Counted from the stretch's first letter, positions 1 through 10,985 are shown. The stretch is 64,000 nt of DNA from Isoetes taiwanensis (GCA_021234155.1 JAJEKV010000011.1:14795255-14859254); one strand, 5' to 3'. Notes: a model not told the origin generated them from the sequence alone. Translations and numbers: made by a program.

Positions 1-950
1 TAGGACATGTGTATATGGAAGTTTCTTCAAGTAGTCCATCTTTTAAAAAAAAATTATAGAATTTTGTTCCCATAGGTCCATCTTTTTGAAAGATTTATGC
101 CTCTTTTCGAAGGAAATGACAATGACGTAAGATGGAAATTTATGTTTTCTTGTTTATGTGTCTATGGCAGTTTGTTTGTGCAGGTCCATCTAAAGATTTA
201 CGCGTCCTTGCAAGAGATGTGTATATGTATAAGTATATGGAACTGTGGCCGGCAGTCCATCTTTATTTGAAAGATTGGAAACCCATGTGCATCTCCTGGC
301 AAAGGCAAAGGACCATGACATAGACCTGTGTATACTAGGGGGTATCTTATTCAGATAGACTCAAACTGCTCTTGCAATGTTGCATCGTCATGGCATCTTG
401 AGCATCTTTATGCAGACGGGAATATACGACGCGAATCAAGTAGCATCTCAATGCAGATGGTCTGGAATATACAGCGGGAATCAAGTAAAATAGCTTAAAA
501 GACAGAGGTTTTTTGTTTGGAGATGTGAAGGTTTAGGTTATGGGTTGATTTTAGGTCATGGGTGGATTATAGAGTAAGGAAGCATATTCGAGGACGGAGA
601 TATATGTCGTATTTGAGATTGAACCATGGGAGAAAAAAAATGAAAAAAATTGCTTGTGGTGTTGTGAAGATGGAGAATAGGTAGAATAGAATAGATTTTT
701 TAGCGTCCACGGAGACCGATTGGCAAAGGTTACATAAAATGTCACATCTATGAAACCAAAAAAGTCTATACCTAAAAATTGCAAAGTAACATATTCTTGA
801 CTTAATCTAAGCGATCAGATTAGACACGGGAGCACCTCTGCGCTTCAGAGGAAGCCGGCTATGGGGGCCAGCCGATTTGGACTTAAATAGCCTCTAATCT
901 ATACTCCACTTCCTTCCCCGCCCTCTAGCACAATAGCCCACTGGCTGGCT
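1..950. other. Intergenic, with diverged short duplications
   Basis: No gene is recognisable here. Two kinds of diverged duplication are visible. Blocks around 10-110 and 175-290 share the phrases TCCATCTTT and GAAAGATT. Blocks around 405-440 and 450-490 share a phrase close to GCAGA..GGAATATAC..CGAATCAAGT. Short open frames in this stretch have no recognisable domain. The last 100 bases are the probable promoter and 5' UTR of the gene starting at 951. Confidence 0.4.
676..740 (-). repeat. LINE-like 3' end with GAATA-type tail
   Basis: Read on the minus strand, a phrase close to CCGTGGACGCTAAAAA runs into an ATTCT-rich microsatellite. The same junction occurs at 22,600-22,682 (tail TTTATC) and at 34,421-34,460 (tail ATTCT). 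Three unlinked copies with the same last unique bases but different short-tandem tails suggest 3' ends of a non-LTR retroelement. The family is not identified. Confidence 0.4.
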
Positions 951-2827
951 ATGGCGAATGAAGCTCTCCTCCTGGATGTTAAGCACGAATTCGGCATCGA
1001 CCCTTTCAACAATTTTAATGTCGCCGTTTGTAGTCGCAGCCCTTCCTGCAGATCCGCCTTTATCAACGCCATTTTTCGAAGATATCAAAACGGTATTTCC
1101 CCTTCTTTTTTTAATCTCTTTCTAATTAGCTTAGGACTCAAGCAAATTTCTAATTGTTCTTCAAATCCGGCGCATTCACAGCAGTTGATTTGGAGAAGAA
1201 ACAGGGCGTTTATGGTATGGTTAGCTACAGAGATAGGAATCTGCCTTCTACTGTTTTTTGGGATATTCCTTTTAGCAGCATAGCGATGCCGGACTACTTT
1301 ATCCGTTACAGGCTGTTTGCTTTTGATTGTATTTTCATTGTCTCAAGCAACACCTTCACAGAAATGGAAAATGAATTAGCGGTGCAAGCGAAGAAATGGA
1401 AAATGCCCTTTGCGATGGTAAGAATAAATGGCTATAAGCTTGTAAAGCACATAGCTTTGAAGCTAAATCATAGTATGAAGTCTTCCTCCATCATTCTTCG
1501 CCGAATAGTGTCTAAAACCACACCTCATCCTGTGTTTATTATAAACTGTGCGGCTTTAGGGGCTGCAAAGCTCTATCCCTACAGATTGTTCAGAAACAGC
1601 AGGAGTGATGATTCACTTTCTGGATTAGATGAAGAACGTCTTGTACAATTCTTGGATGCTTTGGTAGATTTCAAATACTCCAATTATTTCATGAAGAGGA
1701 AAGCTGAAGATTTAAAAAATCAACAGCCTAAGGATGAGATGCAGAAGAGTATTGAAGGATACCAAGAAGAAGATAAGAAGAAAGCTGGGATGCAGAAGAA
1801 TGTTGAAGGATACAAAGAAGAAGATAACAAGAAAAATGGGATGCAAAAGAATGTTGAAGGATACAAAGAAGAAGATAACAAGAAAAATGGGATGCAAAAG
1901 AATGTTGAAGAATACCAAGAAGAAGATATTAAAAAGAGGAATGCTGAAGGATACCAAGAAGAAGATATTAAAAAAGATGGGATGCAGAAGAATGTTGAAG
2001 GATACCAAGAAGAAGGTATTAAAAAAGATGAGATGCATAAGAAATATCAGCTACAAGGAAAAATGGGCGAGTCTAGATTTGTGGCAGCAGCTTCAATTAG
2101 TTCGATTCACCATTTAGATCTGTCTGCCAAATCCACTATAGTAGAAGAAGAAGAAGACGACGATGAAATATCCACAATAAAAGAAAAAACTTCATGGAAA
2201 GATTTGCTTGCCACCATAGAAAGAACAGATTCATCATCTTCAGACGATTCATTTGGCCAAGTTTTGTTATCTGCTGGATCCATTACAAAACAAGTAGCTT
2301 CATCACCCCCACCAAACCCAGCTGGTCAAGATTTGTCTGCTACTATAACATCATACCATTCATTGGGCCAACCTTTGCCTTCTGCTGGATCTGCTGTAAA
2401 AACTTCATCACCACCACATCATACAGTTGGCCAAGCTTTGTCTGCCAGTATAGAACAAACAAAGACTTCATCCACATCAGAAAATTCATTTCGCCAAGCT
2501 TTCCGTTCCACTGCTTCCACTATACAAGAAAAAGCTTCATTACCTCCGCATATCTCATTTGGCCAAGACTCAGTTTCCGATTATGCTACAGACAAAGCAA
2601 GTTCATGGAATTCAATTTCCACAGAACAAACAACCTCCTCATGGAATCCAGATTCTCAAGCTGGTTCCAGCTCTGAAGAAACAACTTGGCGTTTACCTTC
2701 TTGGCCCATTGTCCTCCTAGGAGTATGCCTCGCTGTTTTTCTCAGTCTCAGTACTTCAATCATGATACTTATTCTTTTTCTTCTTCTACTCCTTACTATT
2801 ATCGCCTTTGTATTCTTACTGCTTTAG
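951..2827 (+). CDS. IRG-like pseudo-GTPase with repeat tail and C-terminal membrane anchor (2 exons)
   Basis: Exons 951-1092 and 1182-2827 give about 595 residues. The intron has GT-AG ends, phase 1, 89 bp. Residues about 1-230 resemble the G domain of immunity-related GTPases (IRG/p47). FNVAVCSRSPSCRSAFI lies where IRGs have the P-loop (VAVTG..G.GKSSFIN), TVFWDIP where they have the G3 WDxPG, and FAMVRINGYKL where they have the VRTKxD guanine motif. The glycines and the lysine of the P-loop are lost (GKS became CRS), as is the G4 Lys/Asp, so GTP binding is doubtful. Residues about 245-345 are 17-residue tandem repeats (MQKNVEGYKEEDNKKNG type), then an acidic patch and a Ser/Pro-rich FGQ-containing region. 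The last 40 residues are hydrophobic, a probable membrane tail anchor. The start ATG lies in GGCTATGGCG and fits the exon 1 frame. Animal IRGs act in vacuole defence; the role here is unknown. Confidence 0.72.
1735..2036 (+). repeat. 51-bp in-frame tandem repeat
   Basis: About six head-to-tail copies of a 51-bp unit encode MQKNVEGYKEEDNKKNG-like 17-mers. One copy is 12 bp shorter, so the frame is kept. The copies are close to each other in sequence, which suggests recent expansion. The encoded segment is very charged and probably helical or disordered. Confidence 0.9.
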
Positions 2828-3510
2828 TTCTTATATGAGGAGGCTTTCTTGCCTTTTTGATACAAGGTGCATTCTGGTAGCATGGTTTGTTTTTTCAGAA
2901 TACACATAAAAAGAACAATGAAAAGACAAACTTGGATCAAAATCAACACTTGGCAATGTGCCCCTCACAGTTTAATATTTTGGTCTCAGCATAAATTATG
3001 GATGCAACTGCTGAGAAAACAGAAAAAACACCTGAACATGCAAACCTTTTTTATTTCAGCCACACATACCTTGTGGGACCACAAATAACAAATAAACGAT
3101 AGACTTCAAAAATTTTGGCAAAAAATTTGACAGAAGTAAGAAAATGCTGGGACAAGATAAAGGAACAAATTGTCTTCAAGATTTTTGACAACCTTAACGC
3201 ATTACTACCAGCAAGAAAACATGTAATCTTGAATCTTAATCTACTGATCCGTTACCCATGATTTCAATGCGAACCTACATAATAGTTTTGATTTTTTCCA
3301 TGTGGCTAGCATTTTTATGAAGGAAAAGACCATTTCTTGCTAGCTTTTAGGCTACGTTTGATATTCTTGATAAGTGTAAAACAACATTTCTGACGTGGGC
3401 AAAGCATATGCATCTAGAGAATAAACACATGGCTACCCATATGCCTGCAGGCCTTCATAGTTTTCTAACGGACTGTATAAACAGGCTGCATAATTAAGCA
3501 GACTGCACAT
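2828..3510. other. Intergenic: 3' flank of first and promoter of second IRG-like gene
   Basis: No ORF with recognisable content. A TATA-like element (TGTATAAACA) lies at 3474-3483, about 30 bp upstream of the ATG at 3511. That is close, so the 5' UTR would be very short or another start site is used. Confidence 0.45.
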
Positions 3511-4383
3511 ATGGCGGATGAAGCTTTTTCTGCTGCCCTAGAGAAGGCAAAGCATGAATTGGGCATGGACTACCTCAACCACTTCAACGTTGCAGTTTGC
3601 AGCAAGAGCAGATCCTGCAGATCCATTTTCATCAAATCCATTCTCCATAGATTTCAACATGGTAAGCCCTCTCTACTGGTTGACACTGTAATTCAAATCA
3701 ATTCCCTTGCTAATCCTGGGGCATTATGCACAGCTGATATTAGGACTGAACAGACTACTGATGGCATGATTGTATATAAAGATTGGAATAGACCATTTGT
3801 AAGTATTTGGGATGTTCCTCATGACAACATTGGCAAGGCAGATTACATCATTAATTACAGATTGTATGCCTTAGATTGCATTCTCATTGTCTCTGACCAT
3901 AGATACCATGAAGTGCATGCCCTTTTAGCCCGACAAGCTAGATGCTGGAGGAAGCCCTTCGCAGTCATCAGAATACATGGTGATGATCTTGTACAACAAA
4001 TAGCTCTCACGTCTAATGTAAATATGGAGTTATCAGCTATGCGAGTCCGCGCTGTGGTTGAAAATAGTTGGCCTCATCCTGTCTTCATCATAAGTTGTCC
4101 TGCTATAAAATTTGGTGAATTGAGTCCTTATCAATCATACTTGAACAGCCAAACCGATGATTCTTTGTCAGAAATGGATGAAAGTCGTCTCATACAATTT
4201 TTAGATGCTTTGGAAGAAGCTAAATATTCAGTTTTGACTACTTCACAAGAAACAACCAATGAGCCTTCCCAATCATGGTTTTGGCCTACCTTTCTTATTG
4301 GTGCTACCCTATTGCTAGCTACTGCTAGCATCGATATACCCATTTGGTATCCACCCTTTTATATTCAACTCACCATGATATAG
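3511..4383 (+). CDS. IRG-like pseudo-GTPase, short form with membrane tail (2 exons)
   Basis: A paralog of the gene at 951. Exons 3511-3661 and 3734-4383 give about 266 residues. The 72-bp GT-AG intron is phase 1 and sits at the same codon as in the first gene. It is a multiple of three and has no stop, so retention would give a longer protein of 290 residues. FNVAVCSKSRSCRSIFI replaces the P-loop, again with GKS changed to CRS. WDVP is at the G3 position and FAVIRIHGDDLV at G4. The C-terminus has a hydrophobic stretch (WPTFLIGATLLLA) ending near the last residue. It lacks the charged repeat tail of its neighbour. The two genes are in tandem and probably arose by duplication. Confidence 0.72.
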   Translation: MADEAFSAALEKAKHELGMDYLNHFNVAVCSKSRSCRSIFIKSILHRFQHGKPSLLVDTVIQINSLANPGALCTADIRTEQTTDGMIVYKDWNRPFVSIWDVPHDNIGKADYIINYRLYALDCILIVSDHRYHEVHALLARQARCWRKPFAVIRIHGDDLVQQIALTSNVNMELSAMRVRAVVENSWPHPVFIISCPAIKFGELSPYQSYLNSQTDDSLSEMDESRLIQFLDALEEAKYSVLTTSQETTNEPSQSWFWPTFLIGATLLLATASIDIPIWYPPFYIQLTMI

Positions 4384-4697
4384 TTGACTTGTTCATTTGC
4401 AAAAATAGTTTTTTATAACAACTGTGTGCTTTGATATGCATCCTTTTGGAATAAAATACAATCTCTCATGTGCCTTGTTGCAAGAGATTGCCTATTAAGC
4501 AAAGGTGACGTTTACATTATGAGATGCAATTTTTACAACACAACCTGTAGGCAACTTTTACAGTAATTCATGTCAAAGAAATCTATTCACCATACTTGTA
4601 AAATACTAAATAGAATGCCTCCAGTCCCAAACGACAGTAAACAAAGAAGGGGTCCAACCAAACACTTTAGTTTTATTTTATTGTCAATTCTGACAAT

Positions 4698-4902
4698 CAA
4701 CTAGAACTCACTCCTCTACAACTTTGAAACTCTGAGAAGTTGTCTCATAGGAAGTAAAGCAGAAAATATTACAGACATATACAAGAACTTACTCCTCCAG
4801 ATCTTTGAGAAGTTGTCTTATATATGAATACAGCAGAAAGTGGGACAGACAATATACAAGAGCTTACTCCTCCAGATCTTTGAGGAGTTGTCTTATATTT
4901 TG
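4698..4902. repeat. About 75-bp tandem repeat, about 2.5 copies
   Basis: Copies at about 4698-4785, 4786-4860 and 4861-4902 share ACTCCTCCAGATCTTTGA, GAAGTTGTCT and GACA.ATATACAAGA. The array abuts the 3' end of the minus-strand gene ending at 4920, so it may lie in that gene's 3' UTR or terminator region. Confidence 0.75.
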
Positions 4903-4919
4903 TACTTATCTAGCAAAAA

Positions 4920-5697
4920 TCAATGTGTAACAGCACGATTTAGAGATACCAGAAGTGCAGCCATACCGAAGACTACGAGAATGCTTCCAATTCTTTGTAT
5001 TGAATTATTTGCTTCTAAACTTTTGCTTGCCATAGCCACTGCTCCTAAGACTGGCTTCATTTCCACCATATGGTTCATCATAATCAAGAGACTAGCCTCA
5101 TCCATGCAGAACAAAGAATCATCTAGGAAACCATTTCTTTCCAAGTTATAACATGAAGTAGATAGAGTAGATCCCAAAGCTGAACAAGTTATGCAGCAAA
5201 TATGATTGGATGTTATATTACTTGGCAAGCTTTCTTGCAGCTGCAGACGGAAAATAGAGGCCGATTCGGCCATGCTTTTATCATGAGCATTTGCGATTTC
5301 TTTTAAAATCATGTCCACGTTGACAAGAACCATAAAAAAGGGATGCCTCCATCTTTCAGCTTCAGAAGCAAGATTTCTCTCTGATTCCTCAAATGTGTCA
5401 TTTGATACAATCACCAAAATATCATAGCTATAGAGCTGTTTAGTCTTGTAGTATTGGGCTGTGGAAGTATCATCAAGAACTTTGGGAAGAGAAATGTCCC
5501 AATACACAATGATGCCTTTAGTATCTGTTGCAAATAGGCGACGGTTAAAGGAAAGTAATCTACTAGTTTTTTTTTTCCTTTTAAGGATGAATGTATACAA
5601 CAACCTTACCTGTTATTCGCTTCATAGAAGCGATGAAGCTGCGTCTGCACTGATCGTTTCTGCCGCACACTGCAAGATTCATCTTGTGGGTAGCCAT
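4920..5697 (-). CDS. IRG-like pseudo-GTPase, third paralog (2 exons)
   Basis: Exon 1 runs 5697-5610 and exon 2 5524-4920, giving about 230 residues. The intron is GT-AG, phase 1, at the same position as in the two plus-strand paralogs. Exon 1 starts at an ATG in GCTATCTATGGCT and encodes KMNLAVCGRNDQCRRSFIA, the P-loop equivalent. Here the first Gly is kept but GK[ST] is CRR. Exon 2 carries IIVYWDISLP (G3 position), YSYDILVIVSNDTFEESE and FFMVLVNVDMIL (G4 position, a single Asp retained). The C-terminus has a hydrophobic tail (GSILVVFGMAALLVSL). It is convergent with the gene at 3511. Exon 1 is too short for a simple ORF scan and was found by matching the paralogs. Confidence 0.68.
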
Positions 5698-7663
5698 AGA
5701 TAGCTATGCCTTTCATCTGCATCCCTTTATTAAACGAGATCCCACGTTGGGCCGCCTTTGCAACGAGATCCCACGTCTGTTAGGGTAAACTATAAAGTAG
5801 TAGATCTGTATGATCTAATCCATCTTTTTGGATGTTTAAACCCTGAATCTTACCCAACATCTTTCTTTGAGTTTTTGAATCTTGCGTAACGAAATCTGAT
5901 CCTGGAACAAATCTAAACATCATGATAAAAGCCCATCACATCCTAAAAATGTGCTGTTTCGCGTTTATGTATGTCCTCTTGCGAAGGAAGGATCATGGCA
6001 TGTTAAAATCAGATATATCCGTGGTATATTATATCAGCACAGAATCATTTCAAAACCACGGTAAAAAGAAACGATTGAGAATAAAATTTCCAGCATTTAA
6101 GCTGGTCGTAATGACAAGGACCTTTGGATTACTGCAAATTTGCTTGTAAATTATAACCAAGAATTTTACCTCCACTAACTAGTTAACAAATTTTAAGTGC
6201 AGAATATTCATTTTTTAAGAATATACTGAATCGTTTTTTCCATGTATTATAGCGTTTGGTTCATCTTTTATTGCGTACCATCGATGTGGGGAATATTCCT
6301 GGCATTGTACCGGATCGGTGGCCCACATCATTTACAATTAAAGCCAGACAATTTTTTTCAATGGTGCACCTTGACCTCAATGGTCCAAAACCACAATATC
6401 ATTAAATGAAAGAAATTACATAAACCTTGGTAGACCGGATTTGCCACCATGGGTTGGCCTCATCTTCAATGAACAGAGGCTTGGAGGCCGGATTAAAGAA
6501 GGGATTTATGGAAAAAAAGAGCAGATGATCTGCAACAGAAGTAGAAGCCGTTCCCATGCCTTCCTACAACCTACAATTTCTCTGCCTTTGCAAACTGCCA
6601 ATCTCCTGTTTCTGCATTCAAATGCTCTGTTTTTCCATGAAAAAACCTTTCGTTCCCCTGTTCCGGATCACGAAGCCCATCACGAAGCTTTATAACAGGG
6701 CATTGATTTTCGGCTCAATTGGAATGTGACAGCCCATCACTAAGCTTTAAAACAGGGCATTGATTTTCCGCCCAACCCAATTGCAATATACAGCAGGCCA
6801 ATTCAACCAATTTGGATGACCAACACGAAAAATCATTATGCCCAAAGCAGAATGGGATTTTCTGCCTCAATCCCTGCAGAAACTTTAGCCCGATTTGGCT
6901 AATATTAGTCCGGATTTGGGGATAAGAAAGGAAAGACTGATCACAACTATTCTTCCCAGCATGTGACCCATCAGATACAAAAGAGAATCAAGCTTTGAAT
7001 AAGCCTCAAGAGATACCAGCAACAGAGATTTGGGTTAGCTCCACCGGCCAAGCAGGGGAGCAAAAGACGTCAGATCTGCTTGCAACATTTAGAAGATATT
7101 GCAGCGATGAAAATCGGCCCTGTAGATGTCGGATTGTGCAGCCGGATTCTCCCCTTCCTTCAAATTGGCCGATGTTATTTGTATCTGTGCTGACCTTTTC
7201 CTATCACCAAGAAGGCATCTGCGATTCCTTCTTCATGGTCGAAATAGCTCGACCTTACAGATAAAGGCCATGACCAGAAGACCTCCCTGGAAGCTCGCTG
7301 GGATCGCTTGGCATCCCACCGAAAAAAGAAAGCAGCGTGCAATCTCATCCGTGGCCTAAAAATTTGGCTGCGCAAAAATCTTAAAATAGCTTTTCTTTCA
7401 ACCATTACAAAAACATCCATGAAAAAGGGGAGTTAGAAAGCACCCAAAATAGCAATAACCACTCAAGCTCCTCCCACATGGCAAATTATACCCTTTTTTA
7501 TACAATACCATACGAAAATCATAGTCCTAACCACTGCCTGAAAACCCTCCCCCAACCCAAAACGAAATTAGCACAGTATATAGTTAACAAATTTTAAGTG
7601 CAGAATTTCACCTACATTAATTTCAAAAGTATGCTTCCAATAGAAAACCAAATGAAATATTTT
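5698..7663. other. Intergenic, with a 26-bp direct repeat pair
   Basis: No gene recognised; short frames at 6441-6695 and 6995-7360 have no known domain. TAGTTAACAAATTTTAAGTG plus the next six bases occurs at 6180-6205 and again at 7581-7606. The flank before copy one and the flank after copy two are also alike (AATTTTACCTCCACTAA and AATTTCACCTACATTAA), as expected if 1.4 kb was inserted or one copy of a tandem unit was split. Confidence 0.45.
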
Positions 7664-7830
7664 CAGAATCTCATGTCTGGTTTTTCCAGAAACAAGTATT
7701 TAGAGAATTTCATGAAGAAGTACTTCCAGAATCTCATTGCCTGGTTTTTCCAAAAACAAGCATTTAGAGAATTTCATGAACAAGTATCTTGTAAGTTCAA
7801 AAACAAGTATTTTCAGAATTTCATATCTTC
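7664..7830. repeat. 63-bp minisatellite
   Basis: Two adjacent 63-bp copies (7664-7726, 7727-7789) begin CAGAATCTCAT and include TGGTTTTTCCA and TAGAGAATTTCATGAA. A shorter third piece follows at about 7795-7830. The array is open in one frame but has no recognisable coding content. Confidence 0.8.
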
Positions 7831-7862
7831 CAATTCGAAAAAAAAAAAGCACACCTGAATTC

Positions 7863-8262
7863 TCATTCTTGTGGACTCTTTTTCGTGGCTGAAGCAATAA
7901 CCGAAGCAAGCTGATTAACGTCAAGCTGATTTCCAAAATTGAAGGTACAATGAGTAAAGCCGCCTTGGTTATTTATAACAGGCCCATTAAACCTGCCAAG
8001 TGCCCTCGCCATATCTGGAAAAGTTTTGCTCATTTCATCATAAAAAGAATCATCGTAATCTTCATCTGTGTCAAATTTGAGAGATGGATTTGCAAGGATT
8101 GTTGAATCTGTAGTAGGCGCAGTGATAATAGCTCTTGAATCCTTGTTAGCTGTTTTTTCCGCAACACCTTGATTTTCTTTACCATCAATCCCTGAACTAG
8201 ATAGCAATGTAGATGGAACTTTAATAACATTCGTACACGCTTCAGCAAGTATATTACTAGGT
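7863..8262 (-). CDS. Orphan exon, unidentified protein
   Basis: An open frame follows a possible acceptor (AAAACCTAG) near 8263 and ends at a stop at 7863. It encodes about 130 residues including DTDEDYDDSFYDEMSKTFPDM and VINNQGGFTHCTFNFGNQLD. The segment is acidic in the middle and reads like a genuine C-terminal exon, but no family is recognised and no partner exons were found. The INN.G..THCTFNFG phrase recalls short motifs in some transposon-encoded proteins; this is only a weak resemblance. Confidence 0.3.
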
Positions 8263-8755
8263 TTTTAGCAATTTCATCTGCATAAATGAAAACAAGACAA
8301 ATTAATAAACGACAAATTAATAAACAAATTGAAGAAACGACAAATTGAATTTAAACGACAAATTGAATTTCAGAAACTTGAATTTCAAACAAAAATGCTC
8401 AAACAGAAAACTTTACATGCTAGGATGAACTTAATTAGAGTATCAATACAACTTAGTGGCAATGCATAAACTCTACTCTTGCACAAAATAAAATACGTGT
8501 AAGTGTACATACTAGAAAGTGCATCCTTGTACATTCGAGAAGTTCCAATATTATTTAAACCTGATCAATTCTTCCCATACATGTGTCCACTTTTGACTCC
8601 TGTGTCCTGTCATACCTAATAAACTATAGGCATCTAACAAGTTAATATGCCAATGCATAAAAAACAAGTTAAAATAATATTAACACACATTTCACTTACT
8701 GTTCATACGATGCTACAGACTTGTGTCATGTAATACTTATGCCCACTTCGGCCGG

Positions 8756-10355
8756 TGTGACGTTCCAGCATAATATACGCCCCAATACGTATATTATACT
8801 GCCACGTCACACGTACATGTCACAAGTGACATGTACTTGAGAGTAGGACAACGTTGCACCTAGGAGCTAAAGGTTGCACCTAGGGGGCAACCTTGGATGT
8901 TGGGTATGTAATTAAACATACACAACAAAAGGTTCCTTGTTCATCCATTTCCAAATGGCCTAAAGCCATTTGCCCATGTGGATGCCCTAACCTAGATAGG
9001 GTCTATATAAGGGCTAAAACCCTAGACCCTAGCTCTCCTTTCACTTTGCCAATTAGGGTTTTCTAGAGCTTCCTTTCCTCTTTCGCAATTAGGGCTTTCT
9101 GGGCCAATTCGCCAAGGTAAGGCTCGAAATCGCATTGCCGGGCTCAAAAAGTCGGATTTGCACAACAAAGTTCTTTGAGTAGCAAATTGCCTTCGCAAGA
9201 TCGGGGAGCATGGACGCCTTCCAAGGATCGGGAGCAAGCCAAGGAGCGGTATCTAGTTGTTACATTGTGCAAAACCGTCTTTAGGCATGGCAATATGTTG
9301 GGGTTAGTATGTTAGATCATCTCTCGAAGCCTTGTAGATCCCTAGATCCGAGACTCTAACGAATGAACCTAACATTGGATGTTAAGTAGATAGATTGATA
9401 TGATTCTCTATCTACGTTCGTGATATTGCATGTATTCCACTCTATGATCTCCTTGTTGTGGGAAGGGGGTAGAGACCTAAAGGTCGTGTAGAAGATGCTC
9501 CTAGCATAGCACCTTAGTTCCCACGTAAATGCGCCCCGGTACGTGAGCCCACCGGCCAGGGTGAAGGGGCAAGGCCGGTTGATAAGGAGGAACTTGTCTC
9601 ATCGCTGACCCCCCCTCGGTAGTAAAGCCTATCGGGGGTCTTTGGCCGGGTTAGGCTTAATGGCTTGCCCTTTAGCGTGTGGGCAAGGCATGAGCTCGAC
9701 ACTCGTGGGGTGGTGGATATGACCTTCCAAAGGAGTTCAAGTCGAATAAGGGCGGTGGCCCTCTAGCCGCTGTGATGAGCATGGATACCTGCGGAGGAGA
9801 GGCAGCTCTCTTCCCCTGCCTCATCGGGGGTTGGGGAGATGCAACCCGCCAGTAGTAGCCCCTCGGCTATTCACCCGTGAGGCTTCTGACCCAAGTCCCA
9901 ACACTTTTCACCTACTCGCAAAGTGTGCCTGAGGGGCGGATGGAGTGGACTACCCTAAGCCATGTTCTATGCCAGCCAAATCCATTGCCATGAATTACAT
10001 GCGCAATGAACTCGGAGGCCCTAGCCGGTCATTCATCCCCTTGAGTCCGAGCCACGGGTAGGACCTTCCCTATGTATTATTGTTATGAAGGTATTGGCGA
10101 CTCGTGTGATGTTGCTATTGTTATGGTGATTATGTTGTATATTATTAGTTGTGCTCACGTTTGTTTGTCACGCTTCCCAGATAGGTCGATCCGATGGAAG
10201 ACGGATGAATGACACATCCACTCTTCCTTCTTTGCCGGCTCTGCCCCATGGGAGTGGAGTCGGTGGATGGCCCCCCGGCCGCAAAATGCCGGGGGAATGC
10301 TCCTCCTTCGAAAGTACGATCACGGGCATCGTATAAGGAGTAGGGGGCGTCCGCA
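8756..10355 (+). repeat. E3 5' LTR
   Basis: Begins TGTGACGTTCCAGC and ends GGGGGCGTCCGCA (TG...CA). The first 57 bases form a near-perfect palindrome with TGACGT and ACGTCA at its outer edges. A TATA box lies at 9003-9010, followed by repeated TTAGGG/CCCTA telo-box-like motifs (9019-9090). The 9540-10070 part is GC-rich and shares blocks with the minus-strand LTRs of E2. Confidence 0.72.
8995..9095 (+). promoter_or_regulatory. E3 LTR core promoter: TATA box and telo-box motifs
   Basis: TCTATATAAGG at 9002-9012 is a good plant TATA box. AAAACCCTAG and two copies of CAATTAGGG(T/C)TTTCT follow within 80 bp. AAACCCTA (telo-box) is typical of plant translation-related and histone gene promoters. 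Transcription would start near 9035, defining the start of R. Confidence 0.55.
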
Positions 10356-10367
10356 AGGGTATCGAGC
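10356..10367 (+). other. E3 primer-binding site, degenerate
   Basis: AGGGTATCGAGC directly follows the LTR end. It matches the tRNA-iMet site TGGTATCAGAGC of E2 with one substitution and one deletion. Its position fixes the LTR boundary. Confidence 0.55.
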
Positions 10368-10566
10368 ATGATCTTGGCATCCAAGATCGAGCAATCGCCA
10401 TTTTCCCTTTAGGACTAACAAGAGATTCGAAGTCTTGGGGTATAGCCACCCAAGCAAGAGCTTCGAGCAATTGGGAAAATTTCCAATTTTGGGTAGATTT
10501 TAGCTCCATGATAGATTGCTAGTGAAGTGTAGCATCTTTCCCAACCTAAATTGCCAAAAAAATAGG

Positions 10567-10635
10567 CCACCCCTCACGAGTCGCCCGGCACCATTAGGTT
10601 CAAGAAAACCGATTCCGCCCGCCTTTGTGAGTGGT
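10567..10635. repeat. Hairpin repeat R1 in E3 leader
   Basis: CCACCCCTCACGAGTCGCCC...GTGAGTGGTTGACC with a central AAAACCGATTCC. It is the most diverged member of the four-copy hairpin family described at 12,214-12,700. Confidence 0.5.
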
Positions 10636-10933
10636 TGACCTCCGTTGACCTAGTTAGGTGTCCCAATTAATTAAGATAATGGTGTAGTTTGGCTTATTCC
10701 CTTAGTTCTGGATAGGTTTGTATATTATAACACTAAGAAACTCCCTGTAAATTGTAAAATAGCCGCGGAATAGTCGACCCCCCTCCGCCGTAGTCCAAAG
10801 ACCATTAGGTTGGTAATCCGATCGCCCAGCGACCGTGTGTGTGGGTGGGTGTTTTGGAGTATGGTGAGCCCAAATGAATGCCTCGTACCTTCGCTAATGC
10901 CCTAGTTGTTTTTTTTCCCCATATGAATTGCAG

Positions 10934-10985
10934 GTCCCAACCCTAAATTCCACCTCCCTATAAATACAAAATTAGGGTTCCCATT
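10934..10985 (+). promoter_or_regulatory. Internal promoter upstream of the H3-tail ORF
   Basis: CCCTATAAATACA (TATA at 10,957-10,966) lies 97 bp before the ATG at 11,063. AACCCTAAA and TTAGGGTT telo-box-like motifs flank it on both sides. The architecture is that of a plant housekeeping or histone gene, not of an LTR leader. It suggests the captured gene kept or gained its own promoter. Confidence 0.5.

Noticed and set aside
1712-2117. Frames on both strands across the IRG-like repeat array
   Set aside because: They are alternative readings of the 51-bp tandem repeat; the intron-containing frame with the IRG-like domain explains the region.
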